A program made the position numbers and the translations under genes. Positions 1 to 8,083 of a stretch of DNA of 18,883 nucleotides are shown piece by piece; within the stretch, counting starts at the first letter, position 1, and each line of letters opens with the position of its first letter. The DNA comes from Fidelibacterota bacterium (lineage in GTDB: Bacteria; Fidelibacterota; UBA2242; JAFGTP01): assembly GCA_021735285.1 (NCBI GenBank), contig JAIPHI010000031.1, positions 1 to 18,883 of the forward strand. Direction: 5' to 3'. Under the pieces are notes generated by a model that was not told where the DNA came from, searched no databases, and saw nothing but the letters and a program-made list of their open reading frames with translations.

Positions 1-640
1 GTGAAATATTTTTCATTGGATGTTTGTCAATTTTTAAAAATGGAAATCCTTCTCCAAACTCATCTTTTAGTTTATAATTCAGTATATTAATTTTCTTATC
101 ATTCCATTGTTGTTTATCCTCTCCAATGTATTCATAAACTACAAGAATGCCATTCTCTTTTAAGGCACTATTAACTTGATATAATAGATATTCCAAATTT
201 ATTATATGGTGTAAAATTGATTTGCATAATATAAAATCATATTTATTATTTTCAAACTTTATAAAATTTAGATCATTATCATAGTTATTTGGGCCTTCTA
301 TACTGACTATATCTATAGTATTAAAATTTTTTGTAAAGCCTCTTTCAAGAAAGGCTTTCTCGAATTTTTCTGATCCAGATCCTAAACTAAGACTTGTCTG
401 AACCGGTTCATAGTTATTGACAATAAAGTCAACCCAACCAAATTCAGATTTATTTTTTATACCTAGTTTCTTATTAAAATATTTTAATAAAATAGGATTA
501 TTTTCACTTATTGTTTCTTCTTTATTAGCAACTTCATTAGCCGGATTTAGTTCTCGAGCTGATCTTTCCCATATTGCCATTTCACGTTTTAAAGCTTTCC
601 TATATATTCTGTCATTTCTTCTTACAATGTAATTATTCAT
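1..640 (-). CDS. SAM-dependent methyltransferase, class I (partial, C-terminus off the left edge)
   Basis: The ATG at 640-638 has a good ribosome site (AGGAG, about 7 bases upstream), and 213 codons are open to the window edge, so the C-terminus is missing. A leader of about 80 residues is rich in Lys, Arg and Glu. It is followed by a motif-I-like SAM loop, SLSLGSGSE (residues 84-91), where DxGxGxG is usual. Next come an acidic strand (NTIDIVSIEG, about 107-116), a motif-IV-like strand YDFILCKSILHHI (134-146) and motif-V-like KENGILVVYEY (161-171). This is the Methyltransf_11/23 pattern. It is probably a small-molecule or sugar O-/N-methyltransferase acting on a nucleotide sugar or the glycan. 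It is the last gene seen in the transcribed direction and lies 202 bases after the acetyltransferase, so it may be separately transcribed. The acceptor cannot be read from the sequence. Confidence 0.8.
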   Translation of the reverse strand, partial: MNNYIVRRNDRIYRKALKREMAIWERSARELNPANEVANKEETISENNPILLKYFNKKLGIKNKSEFGWVDFIVNNYEPVQTSLSLGSGSEKFEKAFLERGFTKNFNTIDIVSIEGPNNYDNDLNFIKFENNKYDFILCKSILHHIINLEYLLYQVNSALKENGILVVYEYIGEDKQQWNDKKINILNYKLKDEFGEGFPFLKIDKHPMKNIS

Positions 641-752
641 TTAATCTCCTGAATTATTAATTATCAATTATTCAAAATATCAATGTTTTATGGTTATCTA
701 AATTCAAACTTTCTGCCCACCACATTTCAGTCTATCATTAGTTGTACTAGAG

Positions 753-775
753 GTCGAACACTATTCGTTCTTGAC
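753..775. repeat. Imperfect inverted repeat in the 202-base gap upstream of the methyltransferase
   Basis: The arms GTC-GAAC and GTTC-TT-GAC surround the 7-base centre ACTATTC; one arm has an extra TT. No T-tract follows on either strand, so it does not look like an intrinsic terminator. It could be an operator or a chance structure. The rest of the gap (641-842) holds no open reading frame of useful length and no convincing -35/-10 pair. Confidence 0.25.
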
Positions 776-842
776 AAAATTAATATGTGTAAGGAAAACC
801 ATTCAACCCGAATAATTAATGTACATTTTCCATGTAGAGATC

Positions 843-1292
843 CTACCTTAACCTTTTAGCAGGATTACCAACATATATTCCCGGCTCAGCAATATTTTTG
901 GTTACTACTGCTCCAGCACCTACCACCACATTATCACATATATCTACAGGCAAAATAGTAGCATTTGATCCGATTGATACATGATTGCCTATATTTGTAG
1001 GCCGCCATTTAGCTTTATCCCCACCTGCAGGCCTCCCATCCTTAAAATTATCATTAATAAACATTACACCGTGAGATATAAAGCAATCACTCCCAATTTT
1101 GACTAATTCACAAATAAAGGAATGAGATTGCACCTTAGTTCTTTTCCCAATCATCACATTTTTTTGGATCTCAACGAAAGGTCCGATAAAGCACCCCTCC
1201 ATTATCTTACAACCATATAGATTTACTGGTTCTACAATTTTTACTTTTTCGCCTATCTCAACATTTTTAATACCAATAGTTTTCTTTTTCAT
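843..1292 (-). CDS. Left-handed beta-helix (hexapeptide repeat) acetyltransferase, WbpD/WlbB-like
   Basis: At 149 residues this is a short hexapeptide-repeat acyltransferase. Repeated [I/V]-G-x4 turns run from residue 7 to about 130 (for example VEIGEKV, CFIGPFV, VMIGKRT, VKIGSDC, VSIGSNA, VVVGAGA). The C-terminal GNPAKRLR is the usual end of the family. SHGVMFIND (73-81) matches the segment of WbpD/WlbB-type enzymes in which a His (here His74) and an Asn-Asp pair sit at the active site. The family known from O-antigen loci acetylates the 3-amino group of UDP-2-acetamido-3-amino sugars or uronates with acetyl-CoA. The start at 1292 lies one base after the stop of the Gfo/Idh dehydrogenase, so the two are co-translated. 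That partner is the one expected for this reaction. The exact substrate is inferred; other 3-N- or O-acyl transfers are possible. Confidence 0.85.
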   Translation of the reverse strand: MKKKTIGIKNVEIGEKVKIVEPVNLYGCKIMEGCFIGPFVEIQKNVMIGKRTKVQSHSFICELVKIGSDCFISHGVMFINDNFKDGRPAGGDKAKWRPTNIGNHVSIGSNATILPVDICDNVVVGAGAVVTKNIAEPGIYVGNPAKRLR

Positions 1293-1293
1293 T

Positions 1294-2364
1294 TTAGATA
1301 TGTCCTAGTTTACACTTTTGTGGTTGAAATTTTAAGAACACTTCTCTTCCTGTTTCTATTGACTCATAGATAGCATTGATCAATTCTAATGATCTTCTAC
1401 CCTCAAGCCCATCAACTAAAGCAGGTGCACCATTTCTAATTGACTCACATACATTGTCCAAATATCGGATATGACCAAAACCATATACATTAGGCGGGTT
1501 TTCATTATTTTTGAATGACTTTTCTCTTTCTTCCTTGCTACCATTTTCAAAATTCCATGTCTTAATTTTATTGACTGCAAACCCTCCTATTTCAACCGCC
1601 CCTTTTTCTCCCAAAATAGAAATAGAACCTTCCAAATCCTTCGGTCTGGTTGCTGTTGTTGCTTCTACGATTCCCAATGCGCCATTATTAAAATTTATGA
1701 CTGCTACACCTGTATCCTCTGTCTCTATATTTACTAATGCCGTCGTACTTTTTGCAAATACAGAGACCGGATCTCCGAGCATCCATTCTAAAAGATCAAT
1801 ATGGTGGGAGGCCTGGTTTGTAAAAACTCCTCCATCCATTTTCCATGTTCCTCTCCAATCATCCATATCATAATAGCTCTGGGGCCGCGACCATCTTACC
1901 CGGACTGTCCCCATTACCAATTTTCCGAATTTGCCCTCTTCAAGGGCTTTTCTAAGTTTAATTACAGGCAGATTGTATCTATTTTGTTTGACTACAAATA
2001 ATTTCACTCCGTTTAAATCGCAGGTTCGAATCATTTCATCTGCATCATTTAATGTTAAAGCCATTGGCTTTTCAACTACAATGTGCTTTTTGTATTTGTT
2101 AACAATATCAATTGTATGGCGGGCATGATTACCGCTTTCAGTTAGAACAGTAACAACTTCAATATTTGGATGTTTAGTTAGCATCTGGTTAAAATCCTTA
2201 TGATATGGCACATTATATTTTTGTCCTGCTTTATTTGCTTTTTCAATATTTATGTCACATACTGCTACCAGTTCAGCTTTATCTGCTAAATTTTCATTAA
2301 TTGCATCGGCGTGTTTTTTTAATATTCTGCCACATCCTACAATACCAAATTTTATTCTATCCAT
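1294..2364 (-). CDS. Gfo/Idh/MocA-family dehydrogenase, probable UDP-HexNAc(A) 3-dehydrogenase (WbpB/WlbA-like)
   Basis: At 356 residues this is the usual family length. An N-terminal Rossmann fold (FGIVGCGRI, residues 6-14) ends in the family signature VVEKPMALT (96-104), whose Lys contacts NAD(P). The C-terminal sheet domain carries WRGTWKMDGGVFTNQASHHID (about 170-190), the region holding the catalytic Asp/His of this family. FVVKQNRYNLPVI and the RWSRPQSYYD stretch resemble WbpB-type enzymes, which oxidise C3 of a UDP-2-acetamido sugar or uronate before transamination. AGGAGG lies 5-6 bases before the ATG at 2364. The gene is 33 bases after the LDH2-family gene and 1 base before the acetyltransferase. 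The class is certain from the sequence; substrate and position are inferred from that neighbour. No UDP-GlcNAc 6-dehydrogenase is in the window. Confidence 0.88.
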   Translation of the reverse strand: MDRIKFGIVGCGRILKKHADAINENLADKAELVAVCDINIEKANKAGQKYNVPYHKDFNQMLTKHPNIEVVTVLTESGNHARHTIDIVNKYKKHIVVEKPMALTLNDADEMIRTCDLNGVKLFVVKQNRYNLPVIKLRKALEEGKFGKLVMGTVRVRWSRPQSYYDMDDWRGTWKMDGGVFTNQASHHIDLLEWMLGDPVSVFAKSTTALVNIETEDTGVAVINFNNGALGIVEATTATRPKDLEGSISILGEKGAVEIGGFAVNKIKTWNFENGSKEEREKSFKNNENPPNVYGFGHIRYLDNVCESIRNGAPALVDGLEGRRSLELINAIYESIETGREVFLKFQPQKCKLGHI

Positions 2365-2397
2365 AACTCCTCCTAAATACTTTATAATTTTATTACA

Positions 2398-3492
2398 TCA
2401 ATATATTGGTTTTGCAATTGCAAGTTCATCCTGGATATTAAATAACTCTTCCATCAAATTTTGATTAACAGGTATTCCCTCTTCTCTAATTCTTAAAGCA
2501 TTTAAATATTCTTTTTCTCCTGCTACGTATATTTTTCTGTGTCCTGGAGCCAGTTTTGCATTTTTCATACCCCTTAATATATTACCGACAGTTTTCTTAA
2601 AATTTTCTATTTCTGTAAACATCTCAATGTTAATAGCCATAAAAAAATGACCCAAACAGTGATGAACATTTTTCCCATTTCTAACTCCTGAAAGATGTCC
2701 TAAGAAATACCCCTGTTGTAAGGCACTTGATAAAATTTCAATAATTGTTGCTAAGCCATACCCCTTGTGCCCCCCCATTTCTTCACTATCTCCACCTAAA
2801 GCCAAGAAAGATGCGGTTTTTGATAATATTTTTGATAATATTTCCCTGGGTTCTGTCAGCGGATCACCCTGTTTATCAATTACTAATTTTTCAGGCACCT
2901 TTTTATTTATTCTAGCATTTACCTCGATCTTTCCTCTCTGCACTATAGAAGTTGCAGCATCATAAATAAAGGGATAGGCAAGATCCGACGGAGCAGCAAA
3001 ACTAAGAGGATTTGTACCAAAAGTAGGTGTTACCCCAAAAAGAGGGGTCACCGATGGCCGGGCATTTGTACAGGAAATTCCAATCATATTTGACTGAGCC
3101 GCCATTTCTGTATAATAACCAGCAATTCCAAAATGGGTGGAATTTCTTACCACTACGCACCCAATCCCGTATTCTTCAGCCTTTTCAATGGCCTTGATCA
3201 TGGCATGATGAGCTATGACCTGGCCCATTCCGTGGTTGCCATCCCATACTGCTATACCTTTTTTATCCTTAATGACCTGGATCTTTGTAAATGGTCTTTG
3301 AATCCCTTTTTTGATTCTTCTAACATACATTCCCAATCTATTTACCCCATGAGTTTCTATTCCCTTTAGATCAGATGAAATTAATACATCTGCACAAATT
3401 CTAGCATCCTTAGGAGGAACCCCAAGTTTAATGAATACATTCACCATAAATTTTCTTAAAACTTGAACTTGTAAATATTTAATTTTTCCCAT
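2398..3492 (-). CDS. LDH2-family (malate/L-lactate/ureidoglycolate type) NAD(P)-dependent oxidoreductase
   Basis: 364 residues, typical of the LDH2/MDG2 (YlbC/AllD/DpkA) fold, which is unrelated to ordinary lactate dehydrogenase. Visible motifs are DLKGIETHGVNRL (41-53, with the catalytic His48), NSTHFGIAGYY (117-127), FGTNPLSFAAP (158-168), DAATSIVQRGK (178-188, catalytic-site Asp178) and the nucleotide-binding GGHKGYGL (240-247). All key residues look intact, so the protein is probably active. Known members reduce or oxidise 2-keto/2-hydroxy acids or cyclic imines. Its place immediately upstream of the nucleotide-sugar dehydrogenase suggests it makes a hydroxy-acid substituent, or acts on a keto sugar intermediate; neither can be proven from sequence. 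The ribosome site is modest (GCAGGCG before the ATG). Confidence 0.85.
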   Translation of the reverse strand: MGKIKYLQVQVLRKFMVNVFIKLGVPPKDARICADVLISSDLKGIETHGVNRLGMYVRRIKKGIQRPFTKIQVIKDKKGIAVWDGNHGMGQVIAHHAMIKAIEKAEEYGIGCVVVRNSTHFGIAGYYTEMAAQSNMIGISCTNARPSVTPLFGVTPTFGTNPLSFAAPSDLAYPFIYDAATSIVQRGKIEVNARINKKVPEKLVIDKQGDPLTEPREILSKILSKTASFLALGGDSEEMGGHKGYGLATIIEILSSALQQGYFLGHLSGVRNGKNVHHCLGHFFMAINIEMFTEIENFKKTVGNILRGMKNAKLAPGHRKIYVAGEKEYLNALRIREEGIPVNQNLMEELFNIQDELAIAKPIY

Positions 3493-3543
3493 AAAAACGC
3501 CTGCTTTTATTAATTATATTTTTTAATGATAAATCGACCTATA

Positions 3544-4635
3544 TCATGAGATCAATTCTTTTACATAATTGCCGTTCTTTTGCTGTATTTTTATACTTTC
3601 AGGAAAATTTGTGATAAACCATACCATATAAGAGGAAACATCTATTTTATCAGCCAAAAACTGGGCTCTTTTTATATTCCATTCAACCTTGGCGTCATCA
3701 TTCTTTAAAATATTTACCGCCATTCTTAAAGCAGAATATGAGTTTTCTGGCTGAAAGCATTTTAATAGGTCATAGGAACTTAATTCTCTAAAATTCCCGC
3801 ATTTCCCGGCCCATGAAGATACACAAATTGCCGGTGTTCCGAGAATCCCCGATTCTGAAGTCATTGTCGGACTCTCTCCTATATATAAAGAAGCATAATT
3901 TAATGCATCATGCATACTTTCAGGTGGGATACTTATTTTATATTTGCTTAATTCCACAGGTAAACCATTTTCCGATGAAATAAATATTTTAGCATATTTA
4001 GAAAGCGTCTTCACTATATTAATTTTATCATCCAGAGAAAAACCATTTTCTCCAATATCATGATAAGCTTTCCAGGAAACGAACCTTATTATTGCGTATT
4101 TTTCATCTTTTCTTACTCCCATTCTTTCCAGTATTGAGTGATTAGGTCTATAACGATTAGGATGTAGATAGGCTAGTTCTATATTTCCATCATAGCGATA
4201 ATGGTTAATACCAAGTGATTTCATATAGGATTTTGCTGTTAATTTAACATTTACAAAGGGTACAGTAATAGAATCCAAAAGGGTAGCATTTTCTGTATCG
4301 GTAAATCCTATATGTGGAATATTTAATAATCTCGCTATATGGGCACTATGGGCAGAAAAACGACTTACAATGATATCTGGTGTATAATTTATTACAATTT
4401 TATAAAAATCGTACTCAAACTGGGGTAGATCAAAAATTTTATTAAAGATACCATTCCGATTCTTTCCCAGTGAAATATATTCCAAATTATACTTCTCCAG
4501 TAGGTCTATTGTTATATCCTTGTTTTTTGCAATGAACAAACAATCCCAGCCCCTTCTTTCTAATTCCCAATAAGTATATTTGAACTGATGAACTTGCTTA
4601 GGGTGGCCAATATCAAATAGGATTTTTTTAGGCAT
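3544..4635 (-). CDS. DUF354-family protein, GT-B-like fold
   Basis: 363 residues. The N-terminus MPKKILFDIGHPKQVHQFK and the C-terminal segment SMHDALNYASLYIGESPTMTSESGILGTPAI (about 240-270) are typical of DUF354. These proteins resemble UDP-GlcNAc 2-epimerase and GT-B glycosyltransferases. GESPTMTSESGILGTPAI corresponds to the nucleotide-sugar-binding loop (Gly, Ser, Glu-Ser-Gly) of those folds. The family has no settled biochemical function that I can name; it recurs in archaeal and bacterial surface-glycan loci. It has a good ribosome site (AGAGGA). It follows the divergent deacetylase across a 160-base gap and precedes the LDH2 gene by 51 bases. It could act as a glycosyltransferase or as a sugar-modifying epimerase-like enzyme. 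No transmembrane segment or signal peptide is seen, so it is probably cytoplasmic. Confidence 0.8.
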   Translation of the reverse strand: MPKKILFDIGHPKQVHQFKYTYWELERRGWDCLFIAKNKDITIDLLEKYNLEYISLGKNRNGIFNKIFDLPQFEYDFYKIVINYTPDIIVSRFSAHSAHIARLLNIPHIGFTDTENATLLDSITVPFVNVKLTAKSYMKSLGINHYRYDGNIELAYLHPNRYRPNHSILERMGVRKDEKYAIIRFVSWKAYHDIGENGFSLDDKINIVKTLSKYAKIFISSENGLPVELSKYKISIPPESMHDALNYASLYIGESPTMTSESGILGTPAICVSSWAGKCGNFRELSSYDLLKCFQPENSYSALRMAVNILKNDDAKVEWNIKRAQFLADKIDVSSYMVWFITNFPESIKIQQKNGNYVKELIS

Positions 4636-4738
4636 ATAATTTCCTCTTTTTGGAGATATAAATTTCTTTTTATTTATAGACAGTAAATTATTAAATTGAA
4701 ATAACTTTTTTGATAATTAAAAAACTGAAGTGACATCT

Positions 4739-4762
4739 ATTTAACCTGCTAGACAGTTAAAT
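4739..4762. promoter_or_regulatory. Inverted repeat (ATTTAAC-N10-GTTAAAT) with a possible -10 downstream, before the DUF354 gene
   Basis: Perfect 7-base arms ATTTAAC (4739-4745) and GTTAAAT (4756-4762) flank ten bases. In the minus-strand direction a TATAAA (4678-4673) lies 38 bases before the DUF354 start, but its -35 (TTTCAA) is weak. The rest of the 160-base gap (4636-4795) is AT-rich with no open frame and no T-tract hairpin. It is an operator or promoter candidate only; such sequences can arise by chance at this base composition. Confidence 0.25.
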
Positions 4763-4795
4763 TATATTTGTTATATTTAAAGTTCCGAAATATAA

Positions 4796-5632
4796 TTATA
4801 TCAATTCTCTCAACAATTTAAAATTTGCGTTTCTTTTTTTACATTCTGCAATTAAAAATTCATATTTCTTAATAAAATCCGGAAATTCTTTATCATTGAA
4901 AACTCTTTGGTGCCAATTTACAACTAAAACAGCCTGGTTCTCATAGGCATAATCTATTAATTCTTTAATTCTTTTTATTCTATAGTTTTGCTTCATAATT
5001 CCAAAATCCATAATAGCTAAAGGGAATACTTTAAATTTTCTATCATGATTTAAAGGATAGAATGGATATAATTTTTCACCTCTAAAACCGATTCTATTTG
5101 TATAGCCATATGAAGAATCATAGATAAATCCGACTTTAGCCTGTAGGCCCCAGGTCCTATGGTTAATTTTTAGGTAATGCTGTCTGATACCAATAATATC
5201 ATGTCCCACGATACTCTCTAAATTCAGCTTTTCATCCTTTAGCATTTTATAATTTTTATATGAATTGTAAGATCCATGTAAACCAATTTCCCATCCATTT
5301 TTATCCAGCCAATTAATATACCTTCTAACATTAATATCCTGTATAGAGTATCTACCTAGTGATAATTTCCATGTATTTGGTTTAAAAAAATTATGATCCA
5401 TGCTCTCATTCAGAAAGAAAAATGTTGATTTAACCTTATTCCTTTCCTCTATTTCTATAATTTTTTCAAAATTCCAATAGGGATCCTCTTTAGAAAAAAC
5501 TGATAATAGGTGATAGACAGTCTTTTCAAAATCATAATTAAATAAAGAAGAAATAAATCGCGTGAATTTTTGGTAACCCTTATGCACTCTATCAACATCA
5601 TGAGTTAAACAGACTGTAAAATTATTATTCAT
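4796..5632 (-). CDS. Divergent polysaccharide deacetylase-like protein (CE4/NodB-related fold)
   Basis: 278 residues. The order of motifs is that of the CE4 barrel: CLTHDVDR (8-15, in place of TFDD), KSTFFFL (68-74), WEIGLHGSYNSY (114-125), GIRQHYL (148-154), YDSSYGY (171-177) and VVNWHQRVF (237-245). The first metal histidine of the HxxxH motif is present (His119), but the second position is Asn123. His241 may be the C-terminal catalytic histidine. This is a recognisable glycan-locus subfamily in which the metal site seems altered, so deacetylation is likely but not certain. The start has AGGA 6 bases upstream. There is no signal peptide, so any action is probably cytoplasmic, on a sugar or lipid-linked intermediate. 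It lies 49 bases after the aminotransferase. Confidence 0.78.
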   Translation of the reverse strand: MNNNFTVCLTHDVDRVHKGYQKFTRFISSLFNYDFEKTVYHLLSVFSKEDPYWNFEKIIEIEERNKVKSTFFFLNESMDHNFFKPNTWKLSLGRYSIQDINVRRYINWLDKNGWEIGLHGSYNSYKNYKMLKDEKLNLESIVGHDIIGIRQHYLKINHRTWGLQAKVGFIYDSSYGYTNRIGFRGEKLYPFYPLNHDRKFKVFPLAIMDFGIMKQNYRIKRIKELIDYAYENQAVLVVNWHQRVFNDKEFPDFIKKYEFLIAECKKRNANFKLLRELI

Positions 5633-5681
5633 AACATTCCTATTTAATTTTTCAGAATTATGTTGGCTTTATAAATTAAGG

Positions 5682-6917
5682 CTATCCAATTCCTGGGGAT
5701 GATTTCCCAACTACGAGTTGCAGCTTGGAAATAATTTCTTCTACTTCACCATTATTAAAGTTCTCATTTAATGGAAGACTTACCAGGCTGTGATGAATTT
5801 TTCTATACTTATCATAACTGCCTATAAATTTAGCTGAACTATATCTTTCCAATAGATTATTTTCTACCTGATAAAAAGAATTATACTTTTGTTCTAAATG
5901 CTTCGCCATAATTCCCATTGAATTCAATTTTTTAATTCCAACAGAACTATCAAAATTATTTATATAAATGAACAATTTTGTAAAAGAAGGAGTAATTTGT
6001 TTAAAATTAATATATTTATAATTATTACCGACACCAAGACTGGCTAATCTCTTTAATATTTTTAGACCATTGTTAACTCTATTAAAATGATTAATATTTA
6101 AGGCAAAGGATTGTTGAATAAATATCTTAAATAATATCTCATTAGGTTGCTTCACATAATCAAAGAATTGCCGCTTAGGATCTATATATTCATCATGAAA
6201 TTTATTTTTCAAATTCATTAAATTTGTAAAAATATAATTATATACAGACAGGATCCTCTTTGTCTCTATTATATTTCTTAATATCCTATAGATTATGACT
6301 TTTGTAGGTATTTTTTCCAGGTTTTCTTGGTATTCTCTGGCCTTTCTGTAAATCTCATAATCGTTTGTTGCCAGCACTCCTCCTCCGATACCATAAGCAT
6401 TTTTTATTAATGAAAAGCAGGAAACATCGCCAAAACTACCTGTATAATGGCCTTTATATTTAGCACAAAAGGATTGGGCACAATCTTCAACAATAGTGAT
6501 ATTCCTTTTCCTTGCAAATTTCTTAATCGTCTCCATATCGGCGGGAACTCCTCCTAAATGGATAACCTGTATAACTTTGACATTAGTAGGTATCCGGGCC
6601 CTATTTTTTATATCTATATTCAGTGTATCCCACGAAATATCAGAAAAATATATTTTATTATTAGAATAATAGATAGGATCCAGCGCAGATGAACAAGTTA
6701 ATGGTGAAACGAGGACTGGTAACCCTTTCCCCATACTTTTATAGGTTAAGTACAATGCTGAGCGACATGATGATGTTAACAAAATATATTTTTTATTTGT
6801 TAAATGACGATAAAATTCTCTGGTTTTCTTTTTAGCATCTTTAACGAAAAGAGCCTTTAGAACTTTTTTGAAATTCAAATTCGGAGAATAATATTGAATT
6901 AATCTTTTCTTTTTCAT
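5682..6917 (-). CDS. DegT/DnrJ/EryC1/StrS-family PLP-dependent aminotransferase
   Basis: 411 residues, fold type I. SSCRSALYLTYKSMG (49-63) is the phosphate-binding N-terminal segment. VIHLGGVPADMETI (118-131), VEDCAQSF (143-150; Asp145 for the PLP nitrogen, Gln148) and SLIKNAYGIGGGVLATND (169-186; Lys172 the probable Schiff-base lysine) follow in family order. These enzymes transaminate 3- or 4-keto nucleotide sugars with glutamate. In this locus it could supply the amino group between the Gfo/Idh dehydrogenase and the acetyltransferase, although it is 3.3 kb from them and lacks close WbpE-like features. The region around residues 190-300 is poorly conserved and Asn/Ile/Lys-rich. No ribosome site precedes the ATG (CCAAAAAAATTAAA), while a TATAAT lies about 20 bases upstream; the mRNA may have a very short leader. 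Confidence 0.83.
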   Translation of the reverse strand: MKKKRLIQYYSPNLNFKKVLKALFVKDAKKKTREFYRHLTNKKYILLTSSCRSALYLTYKSMGKGLPVLVSPLTCSSALDPIYYSNNKIYFSDISWDTLNIDIKNRARIPTNVKVIQVIHLGGVPADMETIKKFARKRNITIVEDCAQSFCAKYKGHYTGSFGDVSCFSLIKNAYGIGGGVLATNDYEIYRKAREYQENLEKIPTKVIIYRILRNIIETKRILSVYNYIFTNLMNLKNKFHDEYIDPKRQFFDYVKQPNEILFKIFIQQSFALNINHFNRVNNGLKILKRLASLGVGNNYKYINFKQITPSFTKLFIYINNFDSSVGIKKLNSMGIMAKHLEQKYNSFYQVENNLLERYSSAKFIGSYDKYRKIHHSLVSLPLNENFNNGEVEEIISKLQLVVGKSSPGIG

Positions 6918-6937
6918 TTTAATTTTTTTGGTTTATA

Positions 6938-6977
6938 ATTATAATAACATTAAAATAATTTAACACATTATGTTAAA
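6938..6977 (-). promoter_or_regulatory. Possible promoter -10 with overlapping palindrome upstream of the aminotransferase
   Basis: On the minus strand TATAAT (6943-6938) lies about 20 bases before the aminotransferase ATG. Upstream of it is a perfect palindrome TTTAACA-TAATG-TGTTAAA (6977-6959), which covers the expected -35 position. No good -35 hexamer is present, as would suit an activator- or repressor-controlled promoter. The palindrome shares TTTAAC...GTTAAA with the repeat at 4739-4762, with a centre of 7 instead of 10 bases. The rest of the 185-base gap (6918-7102) has no open frame. Confidence 0.35.
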
Positions 6978-7102
6978 GTACGGGACGCATCTAATACTTT
7001 TATTGATAATATTCTCACGATTAAAGGAAAGGAATAATTTTTATTTATTAGTCAATTAACCATTCTTCTTGGTAGAATCATAAATTAATCAGATTAGGGT
7101 GA

Positions 7103-8083
7103 TCAATTATTACCATTAAGGACTGATTTATAAATAGAGATCAACTTCAGAGCAACTGTTTCGCTATCCAATCCTAATTTAAAAATTCTCCTCCTTCCAT
7201 TTGTTTTATTGTGTTTATTACTATATGTAAGTGCTGAATTAATTTTTTCGGCAAAATCCTGAGGAGTAAAAGAAGATATATAACATCCCTTAGTATTTCC
7301 AAGCACCCATTCAACATCACCAACATTTGTCGTCACTATGGCACAATTGCATGCCATAGCCTCTTTTATTATATTTGGGGAACCTTCATTGTATGAAGAT
7401 AATAAAGTTACATCTGCTGCATTGTAATAATATGGTACTAATTCATGTTCAACAGGGTATGGACAACATATTTTGATATCATCGTCTAATATATTCAGAG
7501 CGGATTTAACAAGTCTATAATTTTTACGTTTCAATTTTTTAGAGGCCAAAAACAAAACAATCTTTTTATTGGAAGGCAATTTTAATTTCTTTCTGGCCTT
7601 TTCCTTATTTATAGGTTTAAACATAGAGATATCTACACCATTTGGTAAGACATGCAAATGGTTACTGAATTTGATGTATTTCTTTATATTTTCTGACTTT
7701 ACTATTATACTACCGGTAAAAAATTGAAGCATTTGTGAAAGAATTATGTTCTTTATTGAATCAATCCTAAGCCTACCATTTCCATCATAATAGCCATAAA
7801 CGTCACTACCCATAAATGAGGTTACAATCGGTATATCCGTAAAAGTTAAAACAGAAACCCAGCTGCAAAGAGCATAATGAGCATGAATTATATCAAATTT
7901 ATTGTGATCTATTATCTTTTTTAATGGCGTGATGTTTCTAAAATAACCTTTAAATCCGGTCCCACGCACTTTATAATATGTTATATCTTCTCCTCGCCTG
8001 CGGAGTGAATCACCTTGAACTTGTATAAACGGGCTGGGATTAAAATTTGATAAATTTCCGCTGCAAACAAATAATATTTTCAT
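7103..8083 (-). CDS. Family 4 (GT-B) glycosyltransferase
   Basis: 326 residues, slightly short for GT4 because both domains are compact. The N-domain carries FDIIHAHYALCS (63-74) and IPIVTSFMGSDVYG (84-97), the usual acceptor-side HxH and GSD turns. The C-domain has VLPNGVDISMFKP (145-157), a nucleotide-sugar strand around 174-180 and the canonical EX7E motif EGSPNIIKEAMACN (Glu233, Glu241). It would transfer a sugar from an NDP-sugar to a lipid-linked intermediate with retention; donor and acceptor are unknown. The start (SD AGAGGG) overlaps the stop of the ATP-grasp gene by four bases (ATGA), so the two are translationally coupled and probably act on the same intermediate. Confidence 0.9.
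   Translation of the reverse strand: MKILFVCSGNLSNFNPSPFIQVQGDSLRRRGEDITYYKVRGTGFKGYFRNITPLKKIIDHNKFDIIHAHYALCSWVSVLTFTDIPIVTSFMGSDVYGYYDGNGRLRIDSIKNIILSQMLQFFTGSIIVKSENIKKYIKFSNHLHVLPNGVDISMFKPINKEKARKKLKLPSNKKIVLFLASKKLKRKNYRLVKSALNILDDDIKICCPYPVEHELVPYYYNAADVTLLSSYNEGSPNIIKEAMACNCAIVTTNVGDVEWVLGNTKGCYISSFTPQDFAEKINSALTYSNKHNKTNGRRRIFKLGLDSETVALKLISIYKSVLNGNN

Noticed and set aside
335..357. Hairpin AAAGCC...GGCTTT
   Set aside because: It lies inside the methyltransferase coding region and is not followed by a T-tract in either direction, so it is not a terminator.
641..690. Possible promoter TTGATA with downstream AATAAT before the methyltransferase
   Set aside because: The spacing is 19 bases and the -10 would overlap the ribosome site, so the transcript could not carry the AGGAG.
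1511..3369. Plus-strand open frames opposite the Gfo/Idh and LDH2 genes
   Set aside because: They lie antisense to genes with complete conserved motifs, and their translations show no family features.
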